NCBI GenBank assembly: GCA_039810585.1
Contig: JBDHXF010000046.1
Span: forward strand, 1-30,526
DNA from: JBBATK01 sp039810585
Lineage (GTDB): Bacteria > Bacteroidota > Ignavibacteria > Kapaibacteriales > NICIL-2
Direction: 5' to 3'
Length of the DNA stretch: 30,526 nt
In this document: in pieces, positions 14,778 through 25,600 of the stretch
Layout: every line of letters starts with the position of its first letter
Position numbering within the stretch: the first letter of the stretch is position 1
The notes under the pieces: model-generated
Database searches by the model: none
What the model saw: only the letters and a program-made list of their open reading frames with translations
Told to the model about the DNA's origin: nothing
Translations under genes and position numbers: made by a program

Positions 14778-17270
14778 ATGATATCTTCAACACCATTGTT
14801 ATTCTCGCACCCTTTCGGGTGCTCATCTCTTCGCGACCTCACACGCGTTTGTACTCGCGTTAGCGTTCGTGCGGTTGGCGTTTGTTGCATGATGCTCATG
14901 TGCTGTGCATTGCTGCAAAGCTCCCTTAGCGCGCAGACTGCCAAGCCAGTGACGAGCGACACATTGCGTACGCAAACACAAGAGGTGAGTGTAAGCGCAA
15001 CGCGCGTACGAAACGAAACGACTCCTGTGAGCTTTTCTCAAGTGTCGCGCGAAGAGCTTCAGTCAAAACAAAACGTGACAGATTTACCGGTACTCTTGAG
15101 CGACTTGCCCTCCGTGATATTCTATTCCGACAATGCCAACGGTGTCGGCTACAACTACCTGAGTATGCGCGGCTTCGACCAACGGCGCATTGCGGTGCTG
15201 ATTAACGGTATTCCGCAGAACGATCCGGAGGATCATAATGTGTACTGGATCGATTTCCCGGATTTGAGTTCCTCGGTGGAAGATATCCAGGTGCAGCGTG
15301 GCGCCGGACTTATCAGCTACGGAGCAGCGGCGATTGGAGGGAGTATCAATCTGCGCACCCTGGATATCAGCAAGAGAGCGTTCTCGCGACTCAGTGTTGG
15401 GGCGGGAATGCAGGAACACGCCGCAAGCGGACTCAATGCAGCGCCTGATAACATTTCCACGTGGGCGAGCTCGCGTAGTTCATTTGAGGTGTGCACAGGC
15501 TTGGACAGTCATCACGATGCCTTTTACGCTCGGCTCTCGCAAATCAGCTCACGCGGTTATCGAGATTACTCGTGGTCAACCTTGCAGAGTTTCTTCGTCA
15601 GTGCCGGACGCTTTGAGGACAACTACTCGGTGCAACTGAATGTGTTTGGAGGTCCGATAACGGATGGCTTGGCGTACACCGGAATGCCGAAGAGTTTTAT
15701 CACAGACCCAAGTCTGCGTCGCTCCAACGACAACTACTGGAGCTACGATTCCACCGGCTCCAATGTCGACTATCGTGCGGCGCGACGTCCGCAAGAAACC
15801 GAAGAATTCTCTCAACCTCATGCCGAGCTCTTGGTGAACGCTGATATTTCTGACAACGTCTCCATCTCATCGTCAATCTTTGCCTACACCGGTCTTGGCT
15901 ACTTCGACTACGATGGTTCATGGGCGGATGCCGCAACGCTACGTCTCACGGCTGCATTTGGCGGCAGCGACTCTATTACCAATCCCGGCAATGCTATGAT
16001 TCGCGCATGGGTAAAGAACGCACAGGTGGGCTGGATTCCACAGCTTCGCTGGCGTCATGCCGGCGGCGAGCTCTACGTGGGTGGTGAGTTGCGTGTGCAC
16101 CGCTCAGAACACTGGGCCAACATCAGCTATGCGGAAAACCTACCCGCCGGTTTCGATCCTGACTTTCGGATTTACTCGTATGAAGGCAGACGACAAATCA
16201 GCTCTGTGTTCGCGCGCGAGGTGTATGGTGTCACACACGACCTAAATCTCAGCCTGGAGGCGCAAGTCTGTTCGTCGTCCTACGGCATATCAAATGAAAA
16301 AGCCGGTAAAGTGTACACGTCATACGAGCAGACCAACGGTAGCACTGTTGGCAACGGAGCCGATCTGTTTACGGTGACTTATCTTTTCGTGAATCCACGC
16401 ATTGGCCTAAGCTGGAGACTCAACAACGAGAACGAGCTGTACACAAGCATTGCACAAACCCAACGTGAGCCCCGCATGGCCAATCTCTACGCGGCGGAAG
16501 AGAGTTTTTATAGCGGTGCAGGGCCGCTGTTTGCCGGTGACACCGTCAATGGCACGCAGCGTTACAATTTCTCGCAACCACTTATCAAGCCGGAAACCAT
16601 GTTGGACCTCGAGTTGGGATGGCGCATGCGCGAGAAGAATCTTTCACTTGCCGCAACGCTGTTCATGATGGATTTTCACGACGAACTTGTTGCTAATGGC
16701 GCGCGAGACTTATTCGGTAATCCAATCACGGGTAATGCTCCCCATAGCCGTCACAGCGGCGTAGAACTCGAGGCGGCTACAACCCTGTGGTCAAGCGGTG
16801 GCGATGCGTTCAGCGTTCATGCCAACATGACCTACTGCCACAACCGCATTCTGTCATACACCTACCAATTGCCGGATACTACCATAGATCTAGCCAACAA
16901 CCCGATTTCCGGATTTCCCGATATCATCGCGAACATTGGTCTTAACCTTCAACTGTCTGATCTAGTGTGTAGCCTGAGTATGAAGACAACATCTAAAATT
17001 TACAGCGACAACTTCGGTGATAACGTAGCAGCGTTGCATGCTATCGACCCGGCCAACATCGACTATGTTGATAACGTAGTAGACGGAGCTACGGTCTTCA
17101 ATGCCTCGTTGGCGTACACGATTCGAAACTTGTGTGGTATGCAATCATTGCGGGTGCATGCGCAGGTCAGCAATCTGTTCAATACACTGTATGCAGCAGG
17201 AGCAAACGGCAAAGAATTCTTCCCGGCCGCGGAACGCAATTGGTTTGTAGGAATTGACCTGGAGCCATGA
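14778..17270 (+). CDS. TonB-dependent outer-membrane receptor, predicted thiamin/precursor importer
   Basis: An outer-membrane beta-barrel receptor of about 830 residues energised by TonB. The signal peptide hydrophobic core (AVGVCCMMLMCCALLQ) ends at SLSAQ. A plug domain (about 68-194) contains EVSVSATRVRNETTPVSFSQVSREEL, LSMRGFDQRRIAVLINGIPQNDPEDHNVYWIDFPDL and VQRGAGLISYGAAAIGGSINLRT. A long barrel rich in aromatic strands follows. The TPP riboswitch in the leader makes thiamin or a thiamin precursor the likely substrate. Bacteroidetes receptors under THI elements have been proposed as thiamin importers. The start is uncertain: ATG 14778 is used, but ATG 14889 is possible, and a palindromic repeat lies between. 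The last residues (GIDLEP) lack the usual terminal aromatic residue. Confidence 0.88.
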   Translation: MISSTPLLFSHPFGCSSLRDLTRVCTRVSVRAVGVCCMMLMCCALLQSSLSAQTAKPVTSDTLRTQTQEVSVSATRVRNETTPVSFSQVSREELQSKQNVTDLPVLLSDLPSVIFYSDNANGVGYNYLSMRGFDQRRIAVLINGIPQNDPEDHNVYWIDFPDLSSSVEDIQVQRGAGLISYGAAAIGGSINLRTLDISKRAFSRLSVGAGMQEHAASGLNAAPDNISTWASSRSSFEVCTGLDSHHDAFYARLSQISSRGYRDYSWSTLQSFFVSAGRFEDNYSVQLNVFGGPITDGLAYTGMPKSFITDPSLRRSNDNYWSYDSTGSNVDYRAARRPQETEEFSQPHAELLVNADISDNVSISSSIFAYTGLGYFDYDGSWADAATLRLTAAFGGSDSITNPGNAMIRAWVKNAQVGWIPQLRWRHAGGELYVGGELRVHRSEHWANISYAENLPAGFDPDFRIYSYEGRRQISSVFAREVYGVTHDLNLSLEAQVCSSSYGISNEKAGKVYTSYEQTNGSTVGNGADLFTVTYLFVNPRIGLSWRLNNENELYTSIAQTQREPRMANLYAAEESFYSGAGPLFAGDTVNGTQRYNFSQPLIKPETMLDLELGWRMREKNLSLAATLFMMDFHDELVANGARDLFGNPITGNAPHSRHSGVELEAATTLWSSGGDAFSVHANMTYCHNRILSYTYQLPDTTIDLANNPISGFPDIIANIGLNLQLSDLVCSLSMKTTSKIYSDNFGDNVAALHAIDPANIDYVDNVVDGATVFNASLAYTIRNLCGMQSLRVHAQVSNLFNTLYAAGANGKEFFPAAERNWFVGIDLEP
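14797..14824 (+). repeat. REP-like palindromic unit in the receptor leader
   Basis: The tail TTGTTATTCTC precedes stem GCACCC-TTTC-GGGTGC (14807-14822). The tail TTGTTATTC equals that of the unit at 19367-19397 read on the minus strand. It lies 91 bases after the TPP riboswitch, near or inside the receptor coding start. Confidence 0.55.
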
Positions 17271-17300
17271 GGGATGAGCTCGTGTGCGAGTGAGCGCGAC

Positions 17301-19193
17301 TTAGCGAACGATAAGAACGGGGATGGACAAGGCGTGGCGTACCGGTGAAATGGTGGCGCCAAAGATGAGGTCCTTGAGGCCGCGGTGACCGTGGCCACCC
17401 ATTACCAAGGCGTCGGCTTTACATTCTTCCACCAGTCGAACGATCTCGCGTGGCGGACTGCCGTAGCCAAGAAGAGCAACGCAGTCCAAACCCTTATCGC
17501 GCAACGCGAGTTCAAGCTTGATAATGTACTCCTCGTCATCGCGAGATTCGGTGTTGAAGGTATCCTTACCGAACACGGAACCCACGGCGCCTTCCACAAC
17601 GTGGACGAGGACGATTTGAGCTTGATGTGAACGACATAAGCCGATTGCATGTCGCAGCACTCTGGTATCTCCATCGTCGTGAGCCAGTGCCACAGCTATG
17701 CGTCGGTACATGGGTCGCTGTTCCGCATTCGTCACCTCACTCACACCGGCAAGCACGGCTTCCCATGAGGACTGAGCACGACTACCCTTTCGTCTCGCAA
17801 ATGGCTGCAATGTCACCACAAAGAGCAAGGCCGCCATCAACAGCACGACAGGAACAATAATCATGGCAAGCAAGAAAGGGCTGCTTGCAGCGTTGATCCA
17901 CTCTTCGATGCTAGTATAGGCCAATTGGAAGTTGAGCGCTACAATCACAACCGCAGTGAGCCATGCCAAGGCCGTAATGACACGTGGACTTTGAAGCGAG
18001 CCCATCAAACCACGATCTGCGGTAAAGTGAATAAGAGGAATAATGGCGAAGGGAAGTTGCAAGCTTAGGATCACTTGCGACAAGATCAATAACGAATAGG
18101 TACCATGGTCACCGGCATACAGCAGCACTGCGACGGCAGGAATAATTGCCAGCAATCGCGTGATGAGACGTCGTAAGAAAGGACGCATCTTGAAATTCAG
18201 GAATCCTTCCATCACGATTTGGCCGGCAAGTGTGCCCGTGAGCGTTGAGGATTGTCCGGCTGCTAACAGTGCCAGAGCAAAAGCGATGGCTGCAAAGGAA
18301 TTGCCGAGCATCGGGCTCAACAGCTCGTGCGCTTGCTGAAGTTCTGTTACCACCAAGTTGTTCTTCCAGAACACAGCGGCAGCCAGAATTAAGATAGCGG
18401 CGTTAACAAAGAACGCAGCATTTAACGCAATACCGGTATCAAGGAGGTTGTATCGCGCAGCGCGTGCTTTGCCCTCTTCCGTCGGAGCAAACGAACGCGT
18501 TTGAACTAAGGCCGAGTGCAAATACAGATTGTGCGGCATCACGGTGGCGCCAATAATACCAATAGCCACATAGAGAGCGTCGCCCGGAAGACTTGGAACG
18601 AAGCCGCTAGCAATTCCTGACCAGGACGGATCTGCAAGTAATAACTCGTAGAGAAAGCATAACCCAACCGTGAAGACCAAACCCAGAATAAAGGCTTCGA
18701 ACTTGCGTACACCGAGATTTTGAATGGCAAGAAGAAAGATGCTATCGATAGCGGTGATCACGATGCCAATGAGTAGAGGCATGTGGAAGAGCAAATTCAA
18801 ACCGATGGCGGTGCCCAGAACTTCTGCGAGGTCGCAGGCGGCAATAGCTACTTCGGCAAGGAGCCAGAGAGCAACAGTGACCGGACGGGAGTAGTGATCA
18901 CGGCAGGACTGTGCAAGATCACGTCCGCTGGCAATACCCAGGCGTGCCGACAGGGTCTGAAGGAGAACCGCCATGAGGTTGGACATCAGCAAGACCCAGA
19001 TGAGGGCGTAGCCGAAACGAGAACCGCCTTCAATATCTGTCGCCCAATTGCCGGGATCCATATAACCGACACTAATCAAGTAGGCGGGGCCAAAAAAGGC
19101 CAACATCCTCTTCCACCACGAGGAACGTGCGTCTACGTCCACACTTCGGTGGACTTCAGGCAGAGACACAGCTGCGGGAACAGAACGGTGCAT
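17301..19193 (-). CDS. Nramp (MntH-like) metal transporter fused to a universal stress protein domain
   Basis: A 630-residue inner-membrane proton-coupled divalent-metal transporter (Mn2+/Fe2+ type) with a cytoplasmic C-terminal extension. The Nramp part carries the metal-binding DPGN (46-49) in GYMDPGNWATD, plus TVMPHNLYLHS with M219, and about eleven hydrophobic segments up to about residue 465. From about 495 a UspA domain follows: YRRIAVALAHDDGD, VLVHVVEG and the nucleotide-binding GGHG-x9-G loop, where the usual final G-S/T reads GAT. Fusion suggests transport gated or sensed by ATP or AMP binding, but that is inference. The start has AGGGG nine bases upstream. It converges on the TonB receptor gene with only 30 bases between stops. 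Confidence 0.92.
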   Translation of the reverse strand: MHRSVPAAVSLPEVHRSVDVDARSSWWKRMLAFFGPAYLISVGYMDPGNWATDIEGGSRFGYALIWVLLMSNLMAVLLQTLSARLGIASGRDLAQSCRDHYSRPVTVALWLLAEVAIAACDLAEVLGTAIGLNLLFHMPLLIGIVITAIDSIFLLAIQNLGVRKFEAFILGLVFTVGLCFLYELLLADPSWSGIASGFVPSLPGDALYVAIGIIGATVMPHNLYLHSALVQTRSFAPTEEGKARAARYNLLDTGIALNAAFFVNAAILILAAAVFWKNNLVVTELQQAHELLSPMLGNSFAAIAFALALLAAGQSSTLTGTLAGQIVMEGFLNFKMRPFLRRLITRLLAIIPAVAVLLYAGDHGTYSLLILSQVILSLQLPFAIIPLIHFTADRGLMGSLQSPRVITALAWLTAVVIVALNFQLAYTSIEEWINAASSPFLLAMIIVPVVLLMAALLFVVTLQPFARRKGSRAQSSWEAVLAGVSEVTNAEQRPMYRRIAVALAHDDGDTRVLRHAIGLCRSHQAQIVLVHVVEGAVGSVFGKDTFNTESRDDEEYIIKLELALRDKGLDCVALLGYGSPPREIVRLVEECKADALVMGGHGHRGLKDLIFGATISPVRHALSIPVLIVR

Positions 19194-19293
19194 GGCACAT
19201 TACCCCTGATGGACACAATCGACGCCAGGAATTGTCGGACGTCGGTCCGATACAAACGTTAAACAGTCGTCACCCGGTGCGACGTACACCCGG

Positions 19294-19301
19294 CAAATTT
19301 A
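19294..19301 (-). promoter_or_regulatory. Candidate promoter -7 element for the Nramp-USP gene
   Basis: The minus strand reads TAAATTTG, an exact TAnnTTTG match about 100 bases before the start codon. No TTTG was found at the expected -33 spacing, so this is only suggestive. Confidence 0.35.
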
Positions 19302-19366
19302 CTGTATCCCACCTGTTTACGCATACTTAAGTCATGAGAGCCGGAGACGAGGGAGAATTCTCGTAC

Positions 19367-19397
19367 GTGTGCGCCGTTGGCGCGCACGAATAACAAG
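19367..19397 (-). repeat. REP-like palindromic unit between divergent genes
   Basis: Stem GCGCC-GTT-GGCGC (19371-19383) is followed by GCACGAATAACAAG. CGTG just before the stem matches the base run preceding the right-hand unit at 3884. It is a single unit; no left partner is visible. Confidence 0.6.
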
Positions 19398-19645
19398 TCA
19401 CTCTATGAGGCAAGGACTCGAAGTAGGACGTTTTCCTACAGCAAACAAGGAGTTGGTAAGACTGTGTCCCACAACACACTCTCAGCGTGAAAAAGACCAA
19501 CGCTTTGCAGTCGCACTGTCAAGATCGGCGCGATAATTGCCGATACACGAGGATGGATTGGCATAACTGTGTCCGTAGACGTCGGAGCAGAGTGTGCAGC
19601 CTATATACAACACACACCACACAAGGAAGTGGTACCATGTTTATT

Positions 19646-19650
19646 GGAGG
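19646..19650 (+). promoter_or_regulatory. Shine-Dalgarno site for the giant T9SS protein
   Basis: GGAGG lies four bases before ATG 19655. It selects that start over ATG 19637 and the longer frame from 19487. Confidence 0.75.
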
Positions 19651-19654
19651 AATT

Positions 19655-22600
19655 ATGAGTTTAGTTGGGACTTTCTTTCAACGCTTTGGCGGCCGCAGCG
19701 CTCTTCTCTTCGTGCTTCTGCTTGCATTAGGCGCAGATAGTGTGGCTCAAGTCTATAAAGCAACACTACAGCAGCGTCGTCGCGGTGATCAACTCGAAGT
19801 GGAAGTGTGGATTAAATCCCTCTCTGCCTCGGCACCGAAGCTTGGCGAGTCTTCGCTTGTGTTGCAGTATAATTCGTTGCAGCTCATGCCTTCGGCAACG
19901 CAGGCTCCGGCGACAACAGACACGGTGGCTTTTGATGTGGATGTTGCCAATCCTATCCAAACCATTACCTCACCCTACGATGGAAATAACGGCTATCAGT
20001 CGCTCGCCACGCAGAGCTACGGTGTAGGCTACTTCTCACTTGAAGTGAGAAAAGTGTTTGGGTCGATTTCGGGTCTCGTGCCTGACTCCAATGGTCGAGG
20101 CACTTTTATTGGAAAGCTTCGCTTCGACATTCTTGCATCCGGACTTACGGATACCTCGCTCAGTCAAATTGCATGGAGTTCCAGTACCGGATTGGGCACC
20201 GTGGTCATGTTTGACTTTAGTGACAACAACATCAAGAATAATGTCACTTTTAGCAATCCCGGAAACTTTACAATCGTTGGTATTACGGTGTTGAATCCCA
20301 ACGGGCCAAGTGAAGTGGTGGACCGTGACAAAACCTATTTATCTGTCCCCACCGGCTATCCCATCTACTTCGAACGTAGTGGACTCGTCGCTGCCGGCGG
20401 ATACGGCTCCAACTCCGTTGCCTATGCGTTTGATTACTCACTCAACGGCGGCGGATCGTTTGCAGAGTTTGGTCGGGCAGCGGAAGACAGCGTCACGTAC
20501 CTGAATGAAATTGACACCCTTGCCGTGACAAACACAACGGGTGGTTTGGCTGCTACCAATGGACGCGAGATTGTTCGTACCATATGGACTCGAAACCTCA
20601 CCTTTGCCGGTCGCTCCGAGGCTGCCCGTGTTCGCATTACCCAATTGGCGACCACCGGCGCGATTGCCGTTCGCACTCGCACTACACGACTCGATGTAAG
20701 CGATACAGACTTTGTGCTCGGTCGTTTGTTCTTTGCGCAACTCAACGGAAGCTCACAATACTTCCGAACAGCCGGAAGCTTTTCTAACTCCACACAGCTC
20801 ACGGTAGCTGCGTGGGTAAATCTGAATGAATACAAAGCAACCGGATCGGAAGTTGGTATTGTATGTACCAGCGGAGGTCCCGTTGCCACCGATGAAGGCG
20901 CATGGATGTTGTACTTGAAAGACGGTCGTTATCCGGCCTTCCGTGCTCGTGAAATTTTGGGTCGTGGAATAAACGGCTATATCGCCAACATCGTATCGCC
21001 GGAGCCTATCCCGTCGATTGGTGACGCCGCTCCGCTAACCACAGCGCATGGAGATAATTGGATGCACGTAGCTGCCACGGTGGCTAACAACCGCGTGCGT
21101 TTGTATGTGAATGGTGAAATGGTGGAGGAAGTGACAAACGACTCTGCCACCAATATCCGTATGCAAACCACCAATCTTCCCTTGTGGATTGGTGTTAATC
21201 CTAACGGAACAATCGACTCATCGCGCTATCTGCACGCCGGTATTAAGGGTGTGCAAGTGTGGCGAACTGAACTCACCCAAACCCAGATTCGCAATCGCGT
21301 TGCAGGAATTGTCACTCCCGACAGCGTCGGCTCAGTTCCATCGGACGCGACCTTCCTCAACCGCGGTCTTGAATTGTACTGCACAATGGAAGGTGTGCGC
21401 GGCGATTTGGCAGACGACGCCAGTTACCAGGCGGGCAACCAATCGTTGCAATACTACCTGAATGGCGTGGTGAACAATCCGCTCGTACGTTTCCGTCCGG
21501 ATCGTGGTCACATTCGACTGACCGCTCCTACGGGATGCGACGGCGTCAGTAACCTTTCGGCCAAGAATTATACGGTTCGCTGGGTGGGCTACGGTCTTGG
21601 TGACATCACCGCCAGCGGCGCTGACTTGGATATTGAATTTAGTATCGACGGCGGCACGTCGTGGACCTATGCCCGCACAAGCGGTGGTATTACCGGCGCG
21701 TACGACTTAGGTCCGGGAGCCTCCGGTGCGGTGGACATAGAAGCCGGACAGGCAACGTGGACTCCGTATAACAACGAAGGAACCGTCACCAATGGTGGTG
21801 CAGCCCAGAACCTACGCGATGTGTCCGGTAGCTATGCAAAGTCTTGCGTCTTGCGCTTAAAAGGACACTCAGTGAGCGAGAACGAAATCACCTTCTCATC
21901 CAATTCGTTCCAAGTGGCTCCTGCTTTTGCAATGGAGAAGTCTGCCGGAACGAAGATTATGATCCCACGTGGTACGGCCATGAATATGGTTGGTCAAATC
22001 TCGATGATTGAAGCTTGGATACGTCCTTATCGCTTCCCCACAGCCACGGAAGTCTCTTTCCCCATTGTTTCGAAGTTTGACACCGCAAGTCGCAAACCTC
22101 ACTATGCGTTGAGTTTGTTACCGACGGGACAATTGGAGTTACGCGTCACCGATACACACGGGGTCACTCGTCGTGCGGTAAGTGACGCCGCGGGCAGCTC
22201 TGTGGTTGAACGACCGGTGAGCGTGGCCTTGGATAGTACCTGGACGCACGTTGCTGCATGGATTAACCTCGGTAACGGCGTCGGCGCCTCCGAAGTGCGC
22301 TTTTATGTGGACGGTAATGCACAGCGCGTTGACAGCATTGCCACACAGCTCGGCGATTCCATTAGTGTGAACACACTGAATACCTATCCGACCTTTATTG
22401 GCTACGAACCCACAAACGGCGACTCCAATGCACGCAGCTTCGTAGGTGAGATTCGAGATCTTCGCTTCTGGAACGGAGCTCCTGCTACAGCTACCACAAG
22501 TGGTTCGGAACCAACCGGCTTGACCTCACAAATCCAAGGCGCGCTGTGCGCTCGCGGATCAAGTCTTACCGGCACCTCGGCATTGAATCTGCAAACAGCC

Positions 22601-25600
22601 TTCGATTTCAACGGCGGCGCTATCAATGCGTCCGGATTCCAAAACTCGATTATTTCCGAAGTGGGCAGTGTTCACGCTATCATTCTCGGTACTCCACTTT
22701 GTTATCAGGCTGCTACGCCGTTTATGAAGCTGGTAGAACCGACCTTTAACCAACGCATTCGAAACTCAACCACAGACGTTCATGTGCGCTGGGTGGGCTT
22801 TGACTTCAACGGAAGCGCAACCGGCTTCACCGGTGGCGTCAACGGTGGTGCATCGCCATCAGTTGAGTATTCGATCCGTGGTGGTGGTGGTATTGTGGTT
22901 CAACCTTACCAATACGTTGGAAGCTTGTTCTGGAATGCCGGTCAAACGAATTCGCTTACTCTGCCGGGTACCTTGAACTTCACCGGATCATCCGCTGGAA
23001 ATGTGCGCTACGGTTGTCAGCTGGATATGACCCTGCTTGATCCCGATTTGAATAATGACGGTGTCTACACCGACCAAGGAACAATCTCGGCAACGCTTAC
23101 CAACGCTCGTTTACGCGTGTGGAATACCTACACCATCAATGGTTCGAGCTCAACGATTAACGCGGAAGGTCCGCTGTTTACCATCACTCCTCCAAGTAAC
23201 CTCACGCTTCGCGTTTTACTCGAAGGTTTACATGAAGGTCTCGACGGAACCGGTGCTGCATGGCACAATATCGGAACCAGCTACGCGGGTGGTGGTTTGC
23301 GCATTAAACTCTATGCGGACAACTCAGGAAGCCCCGGAGCTCTCGTTAATACGGCTGAATCGGAGTTCCAATATGACGCCAACGCCTTCACGGCGAGCGC
23401 TATCACGAACATTGGAACGAACACGGGCGATGGACCAAAGTTTGCCACCGTGCCCTTTGTGTTTACTGATTTACCGGACGGAAACTATTGGGTGGTGGTA
23501 GAGCAGGTGAATCACCTGCCCATCATGTCCAAAACACCGATCACCTTCCAGTACTCGGGAGATGATGTTAATACAACGACAATCGAATCCGGTTGGGATT
23601 TCTCAACCTGGAATGGAACCGATGATGATGTTTCATACTCAGCGTATGGTAGCGCCAAGAGTACCACAACGTCACAGCTCTACTCCTCTACAGGATTGGT
23701 GTATAATGAAGGTCGCGACGGTATCACCGGTGTCGGTGCCAACTACTTGGCTTCGATGGTTGCCGGCGATTGCGAACGCGACGGTCAGATCAATGCTGCA
23801 GACCGTGTCCGCGTCCGCGTCGATGCCGGTACTGCCTTAATTCGCTCTGATGTAACGGGTGATCAAATTGTCAGCGCGATTGACCGCGATATCGTCGACC
23901 GCAACTTTGGGAAGATCTCTTCGATCGCCGGGGTGTCCTTCCCGGGAATTACATCCGGTAATGGTGGTGGTGCACAAATGGTTGTACCGCAAACACAAGA
24001 TCCATTTACTGTGGTGAGCGCCATCGATCCCGCTATGTCCGAGAGCTTTAACCTCGCTGCTCGCGATACGCGCCTGCACCACAGCGCATTGCCGGTCAAG
24101 CACCTCAACTCGGTTCAGGGTAGCAAATACACCTATGTGGTGAATGCAAGCCCAACACGCAATCAGAACTTTATTGATGTTCCGGTGACCATTCAAAACA
24201 CCGGCGCTGCCTTCAATCTTGGTAATGCAACCTTTGCCTTCCAATTCAACCCGAAGAAACTCAAGTTTATTGGCTTGTTGGGAACGGACAAGGTGCCGTA
24301 CACCAACAATACAACGAAGGGCTATAATGTGATGTACAGTGCACCAAGGGACAACGCCGATCAGGCGTTGCCGGATGTGCGCACCATCGAAGTGGACTAT
24401 GATGCCTACGCTCGCAAGGGCGGTCTTCCGGTACCAAACACAGCTCAAGCTGTGGGTACGCTGCGCTTTGAACTTCTCGCTCCGTCATCCAGCGTTGGTT
24501 TTAGCTGGTATAAGGGCACCTCGGTTCTTGGTGCACAGAGCGAAGGCCTGACGCAATACGGAACATTCAATACCATCAAGGCCTTGATTATGTACACGGC
24601 AAGTATTAGCGCACCTACGGTGTCGTCGAAGCTTGCAACGGGACGTAAGACCACGGTTAAATGGACCACCAACGGAGATGCCGATGTGTATCTCGAGTAC
24701 TCCACCGACAACGGTGTGAGCTGGACACGCAGCAACACAACAGCAGTAAACGTTAAGACCTTAGCCTACAGTTTCGTCACGCCTAATCAAGCTGCTGCCG
24801 ATTGTTATGTACGCTTAGTCGATGCTGAGACCAATACTGAACTCACCCGTTCGCAAAAGTTCAGTTTGGTCTATATCAACACTTCCATCAGCCGTCCTGC
24901 ACCGAGCGATCCGATTTACACGGGTGGCACGAGCGACGTCATCCGTTGGCAAAGTGTTGGCCTCAACAACGTACACTTTGAATTCTCGCCAAACGGCAAC
25001 GATAGCTGGTCAACCGTCACAACCTCGCGTAACGCCACCGATGGATCGACCTCATGGAAGATTCCAATGGTGAACACCAAGAGCGCCGTTGTGCGTTTGA
25101 TTGACGATGAAAGCGGCGAAGAGATGGATCGTACGGAAGCCTTTAAGGTACTCTCCGGTTCACTCACGCTGCTCAATCCAAATACCGGCGATGTGTTCAA
25201 GGGCAACGATCAACTGAGCCTACGCTGGCGTACGGTGAACGATGTCAAGAGCTTCGACCTCCAGATTTCCACCGACGGTGGTTCTACATGGATGGCGAAC
25301 GCCTCGTCGCTATCGTCTGCCAAGAATATGATGACGTGGACAGTTCCCGCATTAAACTCGACCAATGCGGTTGTAAGAGCTATCTATCCGGGTGAAGATC
25401 AGTTGGAGTATAGTCGCTCCGGCATCTTCAGCATCCAAACGCTCGCCGACGTGCAAGACCAGCCGCAGGGTACACAATGGTCAGTCGGTGAAGTATCGCC
25501 CAATCCAACGAACCAAATGGCCGAGCTGAGTGTGTTCACGCCGAGCGACAGTCGCCTGAGCGTTCGCATTCACAACGCCATTGGCGAATTGGTGAGTACA

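Larger units (their letters stand above)
19194..19654. other. Divergent intergenic region between Nramp-USP and giant T9SS gene
   Basis: About 460 bases. It holds a minus-strand candidate promoter at 19294-19301, one palindromic unit at 19367-19397 and a short hairpin GTAGGA/TCCTAC near 19431-19447. ACTGTGTCC occurs twice, near 19462 and 19566. The T9SS gene frame is open from 19487, but its upstream part is arginine- and cysteine-rich and unlike a protein. No gene was recognised. Confidence 0.5.

Noticed and set aside
23837..24448. A 203-codon minus-strand frame within the giant T9SS gene
   Set aside because: Overlaps the dockerin/cohesin-like coding region in antisense, and its translation resembles no protein.
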